This document shows, piece after piece, positions 24,179 through 33,091 of a stretch of 41,419 nt of DNA. The position numbers were made by a program, and so were the translations under genes. How positions within the stretch are numbered: position 1 is the stretch's first letter; every line of letters begins with the position of its first letter. The stretch is from Bacteroidota bacterium (GTDB lineage: Bacteria > Bacteroidota > Bacteroidia > AKYH767-A > OLB10). Where the stretch lies: contig CAUJFJ010000268.1 in the NCBI GenBank assembly GCA_963169675.1, forward strand, positions 1 through 41,419, given 5' to 3'. Under the pieces are notes generated by a model. That model did no database searches, was not told the DNA's origin, and worked only from the letters and a program-made list of their open reading frames with translations.

Positions 24179-25270
24179 TTATCTTTGAAAAATCAATTCA
24201 TCCAGCTTTCGGGCTAAAATGGAGGAATAGATTTCAGCACCTTTGGTATTCAGGTGTGTTTCATCACTTGAGTTAGACGCCAAATAAAGTTCAGGAAATT
24301 TATCGCTATCAGAAATTTCGATGCAGTGGCCTGGTTTAATATGATGGCAGAGCGGAATTAGTTCATCGTATTGCTTCAGATCGATTCTTGGTGACAAGAG
24401 AAAAAATAAGGTAATTCCATTCCGAGCGGCATTGTCGATCATGTTGTTGAGGTGTTTAGCATAAACCTCGTTGTACTTATTGAGTAACTTCGGATCAGAT
24501 TCAAATCTATCAAACTTTTGTTTGCTGAATTGTTTTCTTTTGGTAACTACACTTGTGTCGGCAAGGAACTTTTGATAGCGTCCGGCAGGTTCATCCCGGT
24601 CATTGGTAACCGAATTTGTTTCGCTATCGATATAGGGATTAAAACCATTTTTCGCGGGACCAACATCAGGCAATGAATTGTCGTATCGTATAGTACTGTC
24701 AAAGCTGAATGCTTCCGTAAAATATCCCAGATTAAGGAGATTATCTACATAACTAATAACATGTACCACGGTAGTATTTATTTTCTCAATCAGAGAAAAA
24801 TTAGAATTCCAGACAGCTTTAATAGTAAACATAAAATACCTGAAAGAATACCAATAAATAATCCGGGTAGTGTGTAAATTGGAATAATCGACAGTCCTTA
24901 TTTTAGACAATTCAATTACGGCATATTTAAGGCCCGAATTTTCTTTTTTAAGATGATCAAAAACATAGAAGGATTCTGGTGCAAAGAGCCAGTTCACACC
25001 AGCATTGAAAGCTTGAATTTCATTTCCGGTACCAATGTGAGAATTGAGTATTGCAGGATCTACCTGTCGATGCACTCTACTGGAACCAATAACTACCAAA
25101 TTATATTTATCTGGTGATTCGTTCAGTACTATTTTCTTCTGGTGTAAAATAGGTGCACCCCACGACCATTCTGTTAAATTAAACTTAGGATAAACAACGA
25201 AGTGCAGCAGCAGACTCACAGCAAAAAGCAATGCTGATAAAAAAACAATTCGTGTAGTTAATTTTTTCAT
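24179..25270 (-). CDS. membrane-anchored SGNH-like protein, partner of MBOAT O-acyltransferase
   Basis: The product has 363 residues with an N-terminal membrane anchor (about 8-27, IVFLSALLFAVSLLLHFVV). The body faces outward. An SGNH-type block I is visible at about 60-72 (LVVIGSSRVHRQVDP) and a C-terminal block V-like DETHLNTKGAEIY near 340, giving a Ser and an Asp-x-x-His pair. This layout is that of the DltD/AlgJ-type partners of MBOAT transferases, which carry acyl groups onto exopolysaccharide or wall polymers. The start lies 6 nt after the MBOAT stop, so the two are co-transcribed. The acceptor polymer is unknown. Confidence 0.8.
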   Translation of the reverse strand: MKKLTTRIVFLSALLFAVSLLLHFVVYPKFNLTEWSWGAPILHQKKIVLNESPDKYNLVVIGSSRVHRQVDPAILNSHIGTGNEIQAFNAGVNWLFAPESFYVFDHLKKENSGLKYAVIELSKIRTVDYSNLHTTRIIYWYSFRYFMFTIKAVWNSNFSLIEKINTTVVHVISYVDNLLNLGYFTEAFSFDSTIRYDNSLPDVGPAKNGFNPYIDSETNSVTNDRDEPAGRYQKFLADTSVVTKRKQFSKQKFDRFESDPKLLNKYNEVYAKHLNNMIDNAARNGITLFFLLSPRIDLKQYDELIPLCHHIKPGHCIEISDSDKFPELYLASNSSDETHLNTKGAEIYSSILARKLDELIFQR

Positions 25271-25276
25271 TTAATA

Positions 25277-26719
25277 TCAGAACTGGAAGTAAATAAAATT
25301 ATTACCACCAAAAACGCCAAAATTAATTATCACGAGAACGATCAGCAGGTACAAAGAATAACGAATCCATGCGGGTTGTTTGTCAACATATTCCCTCATT
25401 TTGCGTCCTCTTTTCGTCCATTCAATAATGAGCAAGAGCACAATAAAAAATACTCCCAGGAAAAATTCATAATAATTTCCGGAGAACATCGTAGCAGATA
25501 ATTGGGAGCTATTAATTATGAATGCATTCTGTATGAGAGTAAAGGCATCCTGAATAGTAGCGGCCCTGAAGAATATCCATGCAAATGAAACCAGAACAAA
25601 AACCGAAATAGATTGCATCCATTTAAGTAATGCTGAATTTTTAGTCAGGCCCAGAGATTTATTTAAATTATTACGTGAATCGGCGGTAATAAGTGCAAAG
25701 ACCAGATAGAATCCGTGCAAAGCACCCCAAACGATAAAAGTCCAGTTAGCTCCATGCCACAGACCACTGATCATAAAAGTGATAAACAAATTAAAATACC
25801 AACGCCACTTTACAACCCGGTTTCCGCCTAATGGAACATACAAATAATCTTTGAACCATGTTGAAAGGGAGATATGCCATCGTTTCCAGAATTCAGAGAT
25901 TGATTTAGCAAAATATGGTCTGTTAAAATTTGTCATCAGGTGAAAACCCATAACCTGAGCAGCACCGATAGCCATATCGGAGTATCCTGAGAAATCGCAA
26001 TAAATCTGGAATGCAAAGAAAATGGTGGCAATAATAACACTGATTCCATAATGACTACCGGGATCATTGTAGACTGTATCAACCATCAGCGCAAGTCGGT
26101 CGGCGATAACAGCTTTTTTAAACAACCCCCAAGCCATTAGTTTCAAACCTGCGGTAACCCGGTTATATTCAAAATAATGTTTTGTATGGAACTGATGCAA
26201 TAAATTTTGTGGTCGTTCAATTGGACCGGCAACCAATTGCGGATAAAACATTACATAGAGGGAATAAATTCCAAAATGACGCTCAGCGGGTTGATGACCA
26301 CGATAAACTTCGATGGTATAACTCATGGCCTGAAAGGTATGAAACGAGAGGCCGATTGGGAGAATAATATCGAGGTAAGGTATTGGATTTTCATTTCCTA
26401 CCCAGGAAAACATTGCAGTAATGTTATCATTAAGGAAATTATAATATTTAAAAATTGCAAGTACTCCTATGTTTGCTACGAGGCTGATGTAGAGATATTG
26501 CTTACGCCGTTTACCCTGAGCATTTTCAATAAGGATACCTGCGAAATAGTCGATTATAATAGTGACAAAAAGAATCAGAATATAAGCGGGAATAAAAAAC
26601 ATGTAAAAAACACAACTTGCAACCAACAAAAGAGCCCACCGGTATTTATGGGGCAGTGTAAAATACAGCGTTGTAACTACAATAAAGTAAATGAGAAATT
26701 CGAACGAGTTGAACAGCAT
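25277..26719 (-). CDS. MBOAT-family O-acyltransferase (AlgI/DltB type)
   Basis: The 480-residue product is a polytopic inner membrane protein that transfers acyl groups to an exported polymer. It shows the AlgI-class signature: PIGLSFHTFQAMSYTIEVYRG, YPQLVAGPIERP, SDMAIGAAQVMGFHLMTNFNRPY, FWKRWHISLSTWFKDYLYVPLGGNR and MISGLWHGANWTFIVWGALHG. The catalytic His of the family is the one in LWHGANW, near residue 320. It precedes the SGNH-like gene by 6 nt. O-acetylation of an exopolysaccharide is the likely role; no polysaccharide biosynthesis genes are in the window to identify it. Confidence 0.93.
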   Translation of the reverse strand: MLFNSFEFLIYFIVVTTLYFTLPHKYRWALLLVASCVFYMFFIPAYILILFVTIIIDYFAGILIENAQGKRRKQYLYISLVANIGVLAIFKYYNFLNDNITAMFSWVGNENPIPYLDIILPIGLSFHTFQAMSYTIEVYRGHQPAERHFGIYSLYVMFYPQLVAGPIERPQNLLHQFHTKHYFEYNRVTAGLKLMAWGLFKKAVIADRLALMVDTVYNDPGSHYGISVIIATIFFAFQIYCDFSGYSDMAIGAAQVMGFHLMTNFNRPYFAKSISEFWKRWHISLSTWFKDYLYVPLGGNRVVKWRWYFNLFITFMISGLWHGANWTFIVWGALHGFYLVFALITADSRNNLNKSLGLTKNSALLKWMQSISVFVLVSFAWIFFRAATIQDAFTLIQNAFIINSSQLSATMFSGNYYEFFLGVFFIVLLLIIEWTKRGRKMREYVDKQPAWIRYSLYLLIVLVIINFGVFGGNNFIYFQF

Positions 26720-26939
26720 AGTGTTGATACATCAGGCGACTGTAAATTATTGAATAACTTGCAGTTGTCCGGAAAATTACTTTTGGTTACAGGGTCACAA
26801 ATTTATTAATTCCTGTGGAATACCTTCTTTAAATCGGAAAGTTTTCGCAACTTTGCGTCAATTAATGATTTACAAGTTGTTAACTGTCAATTTAGTAACT
26901 ACTTTACATCAAATTAAATCCCCAAAAACCCCAAAAACC

Positions 26940-27920
26940 ATGATAAACCTAAAACAAACAGTTTATTGCTTACTGATTTGCGGCACCGTATTCACATCGT
27001 GTGTTCCATCCAGAATGTTTGATGACCTGAAGGTTGCCAAGCTCAAATGTGATGAGGAAAATGCCAAATTAAAGGCAGGGCAATTGGATAATACCACTAA
27101 AATTGAAGAGCTTGAGAAAACTGTGCAGGCCCAAAACCGTGATTTAGGGATGTTAAAGAACGACACGTTATCGTTGGGTACCGCAAATCGCAGACTCACT
27201 ACCTTATATAATGAGCTCTCCAATTCATATGAAAAGCTGGTTGCAAATAATGATAAGCTTTTGGCATCCAATCAGGGAGAGACCAAAAAAATTATTCAAC
27301 AGTTACAAATGACACAAGAGGAATTATTGCGGAAAGAAGATTCATTGAAACTTCGCGAGAAAAATTTAAATGAGATAAGTGATAAACTTCGCTGGAGAGA
27401 AGCTAAAGTTGCAGAACTTCAAAAAATATTGGATAGTAAAGATAGTGTGGTAAAAGCATTGAAGGATAATGTTACCAAAGCGTTGTTAGGATTCAACAAC
27501 AATGGACTTACCATTGAGCAGAAAAATGGTAAAGTTTATGTTTCGCTGGAAGAGCGGTTACTGTTTGCTTCTGGAAGTACTGTAGTAGATCCTAAAGGTG
27601 AAGAAGCTTTAAAGCAACTTGCTGTAGTCCTTGAAAAAAATACCGACATCAATGTATTGATTGAAGGTCACACCGATAATGTTCCAATCAAAGGTGGCGC
27701 TATAAAAGATAATTGGGATTTGAGCGTATTGCGGGCTACATCAGTAGTTAGAATCCTCACAAAAAATGCGAATGTTAATCCAATCAGATTAACTCCTGCA
27801 GGGCGCGGTGAATATTCACCCAATGATACCGCTAACACTGCTGAAGCGAGAAAAAAGAATCGTCGGATTGAAGTAATTCTGACACCGAAACTGGATGAAA
27901 TATTCCAGATTCTGGAATAA
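26940..27920 (+). CDS. OmpA-family peptidoglycan-binding lipoprotein with coiled coil
   Basis: The ATG at 26940 gives 326 residues, with a type II signal peptide ending FTSC (Cys21). An upstream ATG at 26853 would hide the signal, so it is rejected. A long coiled coil covers about 25-175. The OmpA C-terminal domain runs from about 203 to 315 (LFASGSTVVDPKGEEAL, VLIEGHTDNVPI, NWDLSVLRATSVVRIL, GRGEYSPNDT, KKNRRIEVIL) and has the residues that bind diaminopimelate. It probably tethers the outer membrane to peptidoglycan over the length of the coiled coil. It is divergent from the MBOAT gene and followed by a strong terminator. A TACTTTTG box at 26778-26785 may serve it but would give a leader of about 150 nt. 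Confidence 0.92.
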   Translation: MINLKQTVYCLLICGTVFTSCVPSRMFDDLKVAKLKCDEENAKLKAGQLDNTTKIEELEKTVQAQNRDLGMLKNDTLSLGTANRRLTTLYNELSNSYEKLVANNDKLLASNQGETKKIIQQLQMTQEELLRKEDSLKLREKNLNEISDKLRWREAKVAELQKILDSKDSVVKALKDNVTKALLGFNNNGLTIEQKNGKVYVSLEERLLFASGSTVVDPKGEEALKQLAVVLEKNTDINVLIEGHTDNVPIKGGAIKDNWDLSVLRATSVVRILTKNANVNPIRLTPAGRGEYSPNDTANTAEARKKNRRIEVILTPKLDEIFQILE

Positions 27921-27932
27921 GCATACAGCGAT

Positions 27933-27972
27933 AAAAAAAAGGCGTTTCCTGATTGGGAAACGCCTTTTTTTA
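27933..27972. terminator. strong bidirectional intrinsic terminator
   Basis: GGCGTTTCC and GGAAACGCC form a 9-bp stem (27941-27949 with 27956-27964). Eight A precede it and a run of T follows it, so it works on both strands. It ends the OmpA gene and the convergent GIN gene. Confidence 0.92.
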
Positions 27973-28080
27973 ATTAAGGATTAAGGATTAAAAATTAGGG
28001 GCCATAAAGCATGACTTAAAGGAGTCGATCTTCTGGTGTGAAACACCGATCATCAGGCTCTAGATTTATTTTCAATAATT

Positions 28081-28797
28081 TTAGTTCATTCTGGCAACTT
28101 TTCCGGAACCGGAAATTGACTGATTCACTTTGGGATCGCCTTTGTAGCGCACCACTCCGGCGCCTGATACAGAAACATCAAGAGTTCCAGAAACCCAAAC
28201 TTCGGCATTTCCGACTCCTGAGATATTCACTTCATAAGAGTCAGAAGACAACTCGGAAGCGCTGTATTTGCCGGCTCCTGATATATCAAGTTCAACTTTA
28301 CCGGCAGTTCCTTTAAGAGTTGTACTTCCGGAACCACTGATACTTACTTCAAGTGATCCTGTTGTAATATCGAGCTCTGTTTTTGCAGCTCCACTGGTTC
28401 CAAGTTCAAACTTATTCAATTTCACAGGTGCAGTAGTTGTAAGATTCACCGATCCGGAGCACTCAACTTCATCAATTTCGATAAAAGTAATATCTACACG
28501 TACGGCTCCTTTTGAATTCCATTCACCTTTCGATTTAATTCTAAGTGTGCCACTTTCTACAACAGTAACAATTTTACTTAAAATATCGGCATCACCACTT
28601 ACCGTAACACTCTCCGTTTTGCCCTGTGTAAGTGTAACCGTGTATGCTCCGCCAACATCAATTTTGCGGAATCCGGAAACCTGTCGGGTTTCGCTACTTT
28701 GTGCATTTGCTGTTGAAAGAATAGCAGTAATTAATAAAGTAAAAATTGCAGCGGATGTCGCCAATACAATTTTATTGGGGAATTTTAATGTTTTCAT
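28081..28797 (-). CDS. exported GIN (DUF2807) domain protein
   Basis: The product has 238 residues with a signal peptide (ATSAAIFTLLITAILSTANAQ). The mature part is a single DUF2807 domain: FRKIDVGGAYTVTLTQGKTESVTVSGDADILSKIVT, followed by SG-x-(G/A) turns (CSGSVN, TSGAAKT, ISGSGST, ISGAGKY, ISGVGNA, VSGAGVV, ISGSGKV). It is a shorter relative of the GIN part of the 6872-8269 protein and lacks the barrel. The domain is predicted to be a beta-helix-like surface or periplasmic module of unknown role. It stands alone, convergent with the OmpA-family gene. Confidence 0.88.
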   Translation of the reverse strand: MKTLKFPNKIVLATSAAIFTLLITAILSTANAQSSETRQVSGFRKIDVGGAYTVTLTQGKTESVTVSGDADILSKIVTVVESGTLRIKSKGEWNSKGAVRVDITFIEIDEVECSGSVNLTTTAPVKLNKFELGTSGAAKTELDITTGSLEVSISGSGSTTLKGTAGKVELDISGAGKYSASELSSDSYEVNISGVGNAEVWVSGTLDVSVSGAGVVRYKGDPKVNQSISGSGKVARMN

Positions 28798-28921
28798 AAT
28801 TTTCAGATTTAAGGGTTACCAACATAAGATGAAAAAGTACATTGAAAAGTTACAGCCGGCGTTTGAAAAAACCTACATTTTCATGTAGTCGACTAAAAAT
28901 CAGTAATTTAAGTCTATTTTT

Positions 28922-28929
28922 TACATTTG
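28922..28929 (+). promoter_or_regulatory. -7 promoter box TACATTTG for the DUF5916 gene
   Basis: TACATTTG follows a T-rich tract and is 22 nt before the ATG at 28952. No TTG element is visible about 20 nt upstream. A small hairpin (CTACAT-TTTC-ATGTAG) lies about 35 nt upstream of the box. Confidence 0.5.
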
Positions 28930-28951
28930 TCAGGTATTAACCCGAACATCT

Positions 28952-31414
28952 ATGTCCCGAATTGTCTTTTTATTGCCCTTTTTTCTTTTCACAATTTCAG
29001 CATCTGCACAAGACAGTTTAAAAGTGCACCGTGCAACACGAGTGAATGCATCTCCAAAAATCGATGGCGACTTAAGTGATGAAGTATGGCAACAAGCTAC
29101 GCCCATTACTGACTATTTTCAGTTTCAGCCGGTAGAAGGTTCTGTTCCAGATCAGAAAACATCTGTCAGAATTATATATGACAATTCAGCCATATATATT
29201 GGATGCATCATGTATGATACTGCACCAGATTCCATCTTAAAAGAAATGGGCGCACGTGATGAAGAAGATATCAATGCCGATTATATGCGAATCGGTTTTG
29301 ATCCATACAATAAACGACAAGACGCTTATTTCTTTGGCATTTATGCATCAGGGGTACAGTTTGATAACAAAGTTTCAGATGAATCATTTGATGCAGTGTG
29401 GGAGAGTGAAGTCAAGATCACAGCTGAAGGTTGGATTGCAGAAATAAAAATTCCATATTCAGCCATTCGTTTCCCTAAAGAACCCATTCAAAAGTGGGCT
29501 TTCCAATTAAATCGTTATGTGAGAAGAACGAGAGAACTTACACAATGGTCGAAGACACCGAGTCAAGCCAATAACTCGAAATTGTATTGGGGCACACTGG
29601 AAGGCATTACAGATGTAGATGCACCATTGCGATTATCATTTACCCCATACCTTTCCTCCTATCTTGAAAACACACCAGTAATAAACAGCGATGGAAATAC
29701 ATCCTATTCCAATTCTTTTTCCTATAATGTTGGTGCCGATGTAAAATATGGTATTGATGAACGCTTCACATTAGACATGACCTTATTCCCGGATTTCGGC
29801 CAGGTGCAATCTGATAATAAAATAAAGAATCTTAGCTACCGGGAAGTAACTTATGATGAGAACCGACCCTTTTTTAAAGAAAGTGTAGAGCTGTTTGATA
29901 AGAATTCATTGTTTTATTCGAGACGCATTGGCAAAATACCTTCGGGATTTTTCTCTATTGAAGGTGAATTGCAAGAAGGCGAATCGATAACTGATAATCC
30001 ATCGAAAGTAAAACTATTACATGCGTTGAAGCTATCGGGAAGAACAGATGATGGAATGGGCATTGGTTTATTCAATGCCATTACCGATAACACCTATGCT
30101 ACCATTGAGGATGCGAAAGGAAATAAACGCAGAGTATTGACAGAACCATTAACCAATTTCAGTGTGATGGTATTTGATCAGCAACTAAAAAACAATTCAA
30201 GGGTGTATTTGATCAACACCAACGTTACACGTGACAAAAAGTATTCAGACTCCAATGTAACCGGCAGTGGATTCAGTTTAAGTAACAAAAAAAATACTTT
30301 TGAAGTTGGAGCCGAAGGTGCGGTTAGTCAGCGATTCTTCAAAATTGATGGAGAACCAACACGTAATTACAACAATATAGTAGGATATAAATACACTCTT
30401 TTTGCAAAAAAGGTAGGTGGCTTGTTTGAATATGCAGCATACCGGACAACATATGACAACAACTACTACACCAGCGATCTGGGATTTCAGGCGATCAATA
30501 ACAGAACCATTTATGAATTCCAGATCCAACACAATGTACACAAACCCTGGAGAAAAATTCGCAACTCCTATAACAACATAGGATATAGTTATGCTACTCA
30601 CTTTATTACCGGCAAACCAGTAGTAAATGAATACTACTCAAACTTTTTCATTACGTTTCTCGATTACAACAGTATTTTCTTTGGTGGCGGATCAACTCCC
30701 GGTGCATCGTATGATTACTTTGAGCCAAGAGTGGATGGCAGATATAATAAATCGATAAAGTATTACTATGCTTATGCAGGATTAAGCACAGACTATCGTA
30801 AAAAGCTTGCTGTGGACGTGAATTTAAATATCAGTAATTTCATTGGCCAGTTTGTTTCGGAAGGATTTAATGCGAATCTGACTGTTCGTTACAGAGTAAA
30901 CGATAAACTTTCTTTCCGTGCAATTTCCTTCTTCAATACTGATCCGTATAATCTGGGATTTGCTGATATCGATGCTGCCGACAATATTATTTACGGTCTA
31001 AGAAAAGTGCATACTTATGAGAATAGTCTGTCGGTGAAATACAATTTCAAAAACGACATGTTTATCACTTTGAATGCGCGTCATTACTGGTCGACTGCAC
31101 TCTACCGCAAATACCTGACTTTATTACCGAATGGAGAGTATGAACCCAATTATGTATATGATGGCAATAACAACTTCAACTACAATGCCTTTAATATAGA
31201 CTTCATTTATTCATGGCAATTTTCACCGGGAAGTAATTTATCAATTGCCTATAAAAACGCCATCGAAGCTGATGAACCCGGCATTTTAAAGCGTCCAACA
31301 TATCAGAAAAATCTGAGTGAGGTTTTAAGTGATCCACAAACAAATAGTATTTCCATCAAAGTACTGTACTATTTGGATTATTTGTGGATTAGGAAAAACC
31401 TTAGAATGAAATGA
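28952..31414 (+). CDS. CBM9-like / DUF5916 outer membrane protein
   Basis: The product has 820 residues with a signal peptide ending SASAQ. Residues about 25-215 form a CBM family 9-like domain (ATRVNASPKIDGDLSDEVWQQATPI, TSVRIIYDNSAIYIGCIMYD, AYFFGIYASGVQFD, EGWIAEIKIPYSAIRFP, WAFQLNRYVRRTRELTQWS). The rest is a DUF5916 barrel-like region (LRLSFTPYLSSYLENTP, GADVKYGIDERFTLDMTLFPDFGQVQSD, ENRPFFKESVELF) rich in aromatic beta strands to the C-terminus. These proteins are common in Bacteroidota; transport or carbohydrate binding at the outer membrane is assumed but unproven. The TGA stop is the first triplet of a TGATAGA repeat array. Confidence 0.9.
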   Translation: MSRIVFLLPFFLFTISASAQDSLKVHRATRVNASPKIDGDLSDEVWQQATPITDYFQFQPVEGSVPDQKTSVRIIYDNSAIYIGCIMYDTAPDSILKEMGARDEEDINADYMRIGFDPYNKRQDAYFFGIYASGVQFDNKVSDESFDAVWESEVKITAEGWIAEIKIPYSAIRFPKEPIQKWAFQLNRYVRRTRELTQWSKTPSQANNSKLYWGTLEGITDVDAPLRLSFTPYLSSYLENTPVINSDGNTSYSNSFSYNVGADVKYGIDERFTLDMTLFPDFGQVQSDNKIKNLSYREVTYDENRPFFKESVELFDKNSLFYSRRIGKIPSGFFSIEGELQEGESITDNPSKVKLLHALKLSGRTDDGMGIGLFNAITDNTYATIEDAKGNKRRVLTEPLTNFSVMVFDQQLKNNSRVYLINTNVTRDKKYSDSNVTGSGFSLSNKKNTFEVGAEGAVSQRFFKIDGEPTRNYNNIVGYKYTLFAKKVGGLFEYAAYRTTYDNNYYTSDLGFQAINNRTIYEFQIQHNVHKPWRKIRNSYNNIGYSYATHFITGKPVVNEYYSNFFITFLDYNSIFFGGGSTPGASYDYFEPRVDGRYNKSIKYYYAYAGLSTDYRKKLAVDVNLNISNFIGQFVSEGFNANLTVRYRVNDKLSFRAISFFNTDPYNLGFADIDAADNIIYGLRKVHTYENSLSVKYNFKNDMFITLNARHYWSTALYRKYLTLLPNGEYEPNYVYDGNNNFNYNAFNIDFIYSWQFSPGSNLSIAYKNAIEADEPGILKRPTYQKNLSEVLSDPQTNSISIKVLYYLDYLWIRKNLRMK

Positions 31415-31441
31415 TAGATGATAGATGATAGATGATAGATG
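31412..31441. repeat. TGATAGA heptamer array starting at a stop codon
   Basis: Four copies of TGATAGA begin exactly with the TGA stop of the DUF5916 gene, giving a tandem stop TGA TAG. The same heptamer lies upstream of lysS at 6531-6564. Confidence 0.85.
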
Positions 31442-31487
31442 GCTACTTCTAAAAAAATATGCAGAGGACGGGAGGATTAAGGATTAA

Positions 31488-31519
31488 GAATTTTTTGATT
31501 CTGCTCAGAATCAAAATTC
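31488..31519. other. imperfect 13-bp hairpin after the DUF5916 gene
   Basis: GATTCT and AGAATC pair around GCTC, extended outward by T-A pairs, a 2-nt T bulge and GAA/TTC. There is no T run on the plus strand, so it is at best a weak terminator. The rest of 31442-31620 is A/T-rich DNA of the type 'attctaatgtaaaatg' with no gene. Confidence 0.5.
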
Positions 31520-31621
31520 GTTGAAATGTAAAATTTTCATTATAAAATTCTAATGTAAAATGTTCAATGTAAAACGCAGAATGCCCAATGTTTTGTCAGC
31601 GATATTGAACGATGGAAGACC

Positions 31622-31795
31622 AATGACGCAGCTATGCTGCAAATGATTAAATGACAACGGCCTTGTCGCCAATGACGCAGCTATGCTGCCAATGACCTCA
31701 TGACAGCGGCCATGCCGCCAATGACGCAGCTATGCTGCAAATGACCTAATGACTGCGGCCATGCCGCCAATGACGCAGCTTTAGCTGCAAATGAC
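31622..31795. repeat. 49-bp tandem repeat with two alternating hairpins, 3.5 copies
   Basis: Units start at 31622, 31671, 31720 and 31769, exactly 49 bp apart, each with AATGACGCAGC. Every unit carries one stem GCAGC-TAT-GCTGC. The first three also carry a second stem of the type GCGGC-CAT-GCCGC, separated by AATGAC-containing linkers. The last copy has a longer loop (TTTA) but keeps the GCAGC/GCTGC stem, and the first copy has a G-T pair in place of G-C. The array lies between two convergent genes. Confidence 0.9.
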
Positions 31796-31862
31796 TTTTC
31801 TGGTGGAGAATTCCAAATATTTATTCATCGACAAACAACCCTTATTACCTATGGCCTATGAC

Positions 31863-32570
31863 TTACCCTTCCACTCTAACAACATGTTCTTTGGGGATAA
31901 CGGGGAAACCTTTCATTCGAAGGTAGACATTGGCGAGAGCATGGACATCTTTTTCGCAGTAGGTGACAATGCGGTTGAGATCTTTTTCGTGCCAGTAAAC
32001 AGACCAAACCTGACTTCCGTCGATGTCATCTTTTGGTGAAGGAATACCGAGGACATGAGCCAATAAATTTAGTGGCGTATAACTTTTAAAATCGCCGAAT
32101 TTCCACATTTCCATGGTATCGAGATGATTTACTTCCCATGGTTTTTTACCTGCGATGTCGAGTAAAACCGGTAATTTAATTTTATTAATCACCATTCTGC
32201 GGGCAATGTAGGGGAAGTCAAATTCTTTCCCATTGTGTGCGCAGAGTTTGGAATCGTTCTTATAAAAATAACGATTCAGCAAGCGTGCAAATTCTTCCAG
32301 TAATGCAGCTTCATCATCACCAAAATAAGATTTGATACGCAAAACAGGTTCGCCGTTTTCAGTAGTCAGAATACCTGTAGAAATGCAGATGATACGCCCA
32401 AATTCGGCATAGATACCGGCTCGGTTATAGACATCAGAAGCGGTTTCACCTTCTGTTTTACGCAGGTTTTCAGCTTTGCGCGACCACAGATGCTGCAATG
32501 GTTCAGGGCAATCCTCAAAAGAAGGGAACTGAGGAATAGTTTCAATGTCGAGGAAAAGTATGTTATTCAT
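31863..32570 (-). CDS. predicted DEDDy 3'-5' exonuclease (PolB-like)
   Basis: The 235-residue product is a stand-alone RNase H-like exonuclease of the type related to the DNA polymerase B proofreading domain. Exo I is DIET with D8 and E10. Exo II is AHNGKEFDFPYI with D118. Exo III is YCEKD with Y204 and D208, so the four acidic residues and the Tyr of the DEDDy class are present. It should be cytosolic and act on DNA or RNA 3' ends; the substrate is not known from sequence. A TATATTTG box lies 18 nt upstream of the ATG. Its 3' end faces the 49-bp repeat array. Confidence 0.9.
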   Translation of the reverse strand: MNNILFLDIETIPQFPSFEDCPEPLQHLWSRKAENLRKTEGETASDVYNRAGIYAEFGRIICISTGILTTENGEPVLRIKSYFGDDEAALLEEFARLLNRYFYKNDSKLCAHNGKEFDFPYIARRMVINKIKLPVLLDIAGKKPWEVNHLDTMEMWKFGDFKSYTPLNLLAHVLGIPSPKDDIDGSQVWSVYWHEKDLNRIVTYCEKDVHALANVYLRMKGFPVIPKEHVVRVEG

Positions 32571-32588
32571 AGAAAAAGGTTTAGACTA

Positions 32589-32596
32589 CAAATATA
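32589..32596 (-). promoter_or_regulatory. promoter TTTTTG-N17-TATATTTG for the exonuclease gene
   Basis: TATATTTG matches TAnnTTTG and a TTTTTG lies 17 nt upstream. This is one of the better two-part promoters in the window; the predicted leader is about 15 nt. Confidence 0.55.
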
Positions 32597-32621
32597 TAAA
32601 AAAGAACTAAAACCAAAAACA

Positions 32622-33038
32622 TCAACGAATCATCACACCTGTTTTATTGATGACCGGAATATGTGAGAAATTATCTTCCAATATACTTTCAGGCAGGAAT
32701 ATATACTTTTTATCGTAGATTGTTTTTTCGATGTAAAAGCTGACCCAGTATTCATTATTTAAACCAAAAACTTCCCGGTCGATTGGTTCCACAACAGCAG
32801 CAGACATAGGTTCCAATTCTTCAATAAAGTGGCGCAGTACAGAAGTCTCCACTTCTTTACCTTCCAGAGAACCATATCCTTTGGAGCTAACGAGGACACC
32901 ATGAATTCGTTGTTTCTTCAGGTTAATTAAAAACACATCCCAAACTGTAAATTCATCCGGTTTTTCACCATCTGCAACATCAGGCACTACAGCAAGTGCA
33001 ATATCTTCAACTTTTAATTCTGGAATATCTCTCAGCAT
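32622..33038 (-). CDS. small conserved-looking protein of unknown function
   Basis: The product has 138 residues with no signal or membrane helix. Strong beta/alpha patterning is visible (DIALAVVPDVADGEKPDEFTVWDVFLINLKKQRIHGVLVSSKGYGSLEGKEVETSVLRHFIEELEPMSAAVVEPI, then NEYWVSFYIEKTIYDKKYIFLPESI). I recall similar uncharacterised Bacteroidota proteins but no function. A TAATTTCG box (33064-33071) preceded by TTTTTTACGT lies 25 nt before the ATG. It sits upstream of the exonuclease gene, 51 nt away, but that gene has its own promoter box. Confidence 0.75.
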   Translation of the reverse strand: MLRDIPELKVEDIALAVVPDVADGEKPDEFTVWDVFLINLKKQRIHGVLVSSKGYGSLEGKEVETSVLRHFIEELEPMSAAVVEPIDREVFGLNNEYWVSFYIEKTIYDKKYIFLPESILEDNFSHIPVINKTGVMIR

Positions 33039-33063
33039 ATTGGAATATCTTAATAATAGAATA

Positions 33064-33071
33064 CGAAATTA
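33064..33071 (-). promoter_or_regulatory. -7-like box TAATTTCG
   Basis: One base differs from TAnnTTTG. The upstream context TTTTTTACGT and the 25-nt distance to the ATG match the promoter at 24092-24099. Confidence 0.4.
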
Positions 33072-33091
33072 ACGTAAAAAAGTTTCACGAA

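Noticed and set aside
31791..32039. 82-residue plus-strand frame starting in the hairpin repeats
   Set aside because: It runs antisense into the exonuclease gene, whose catalytic motifs are clear, and begins inside the tandem repeat.
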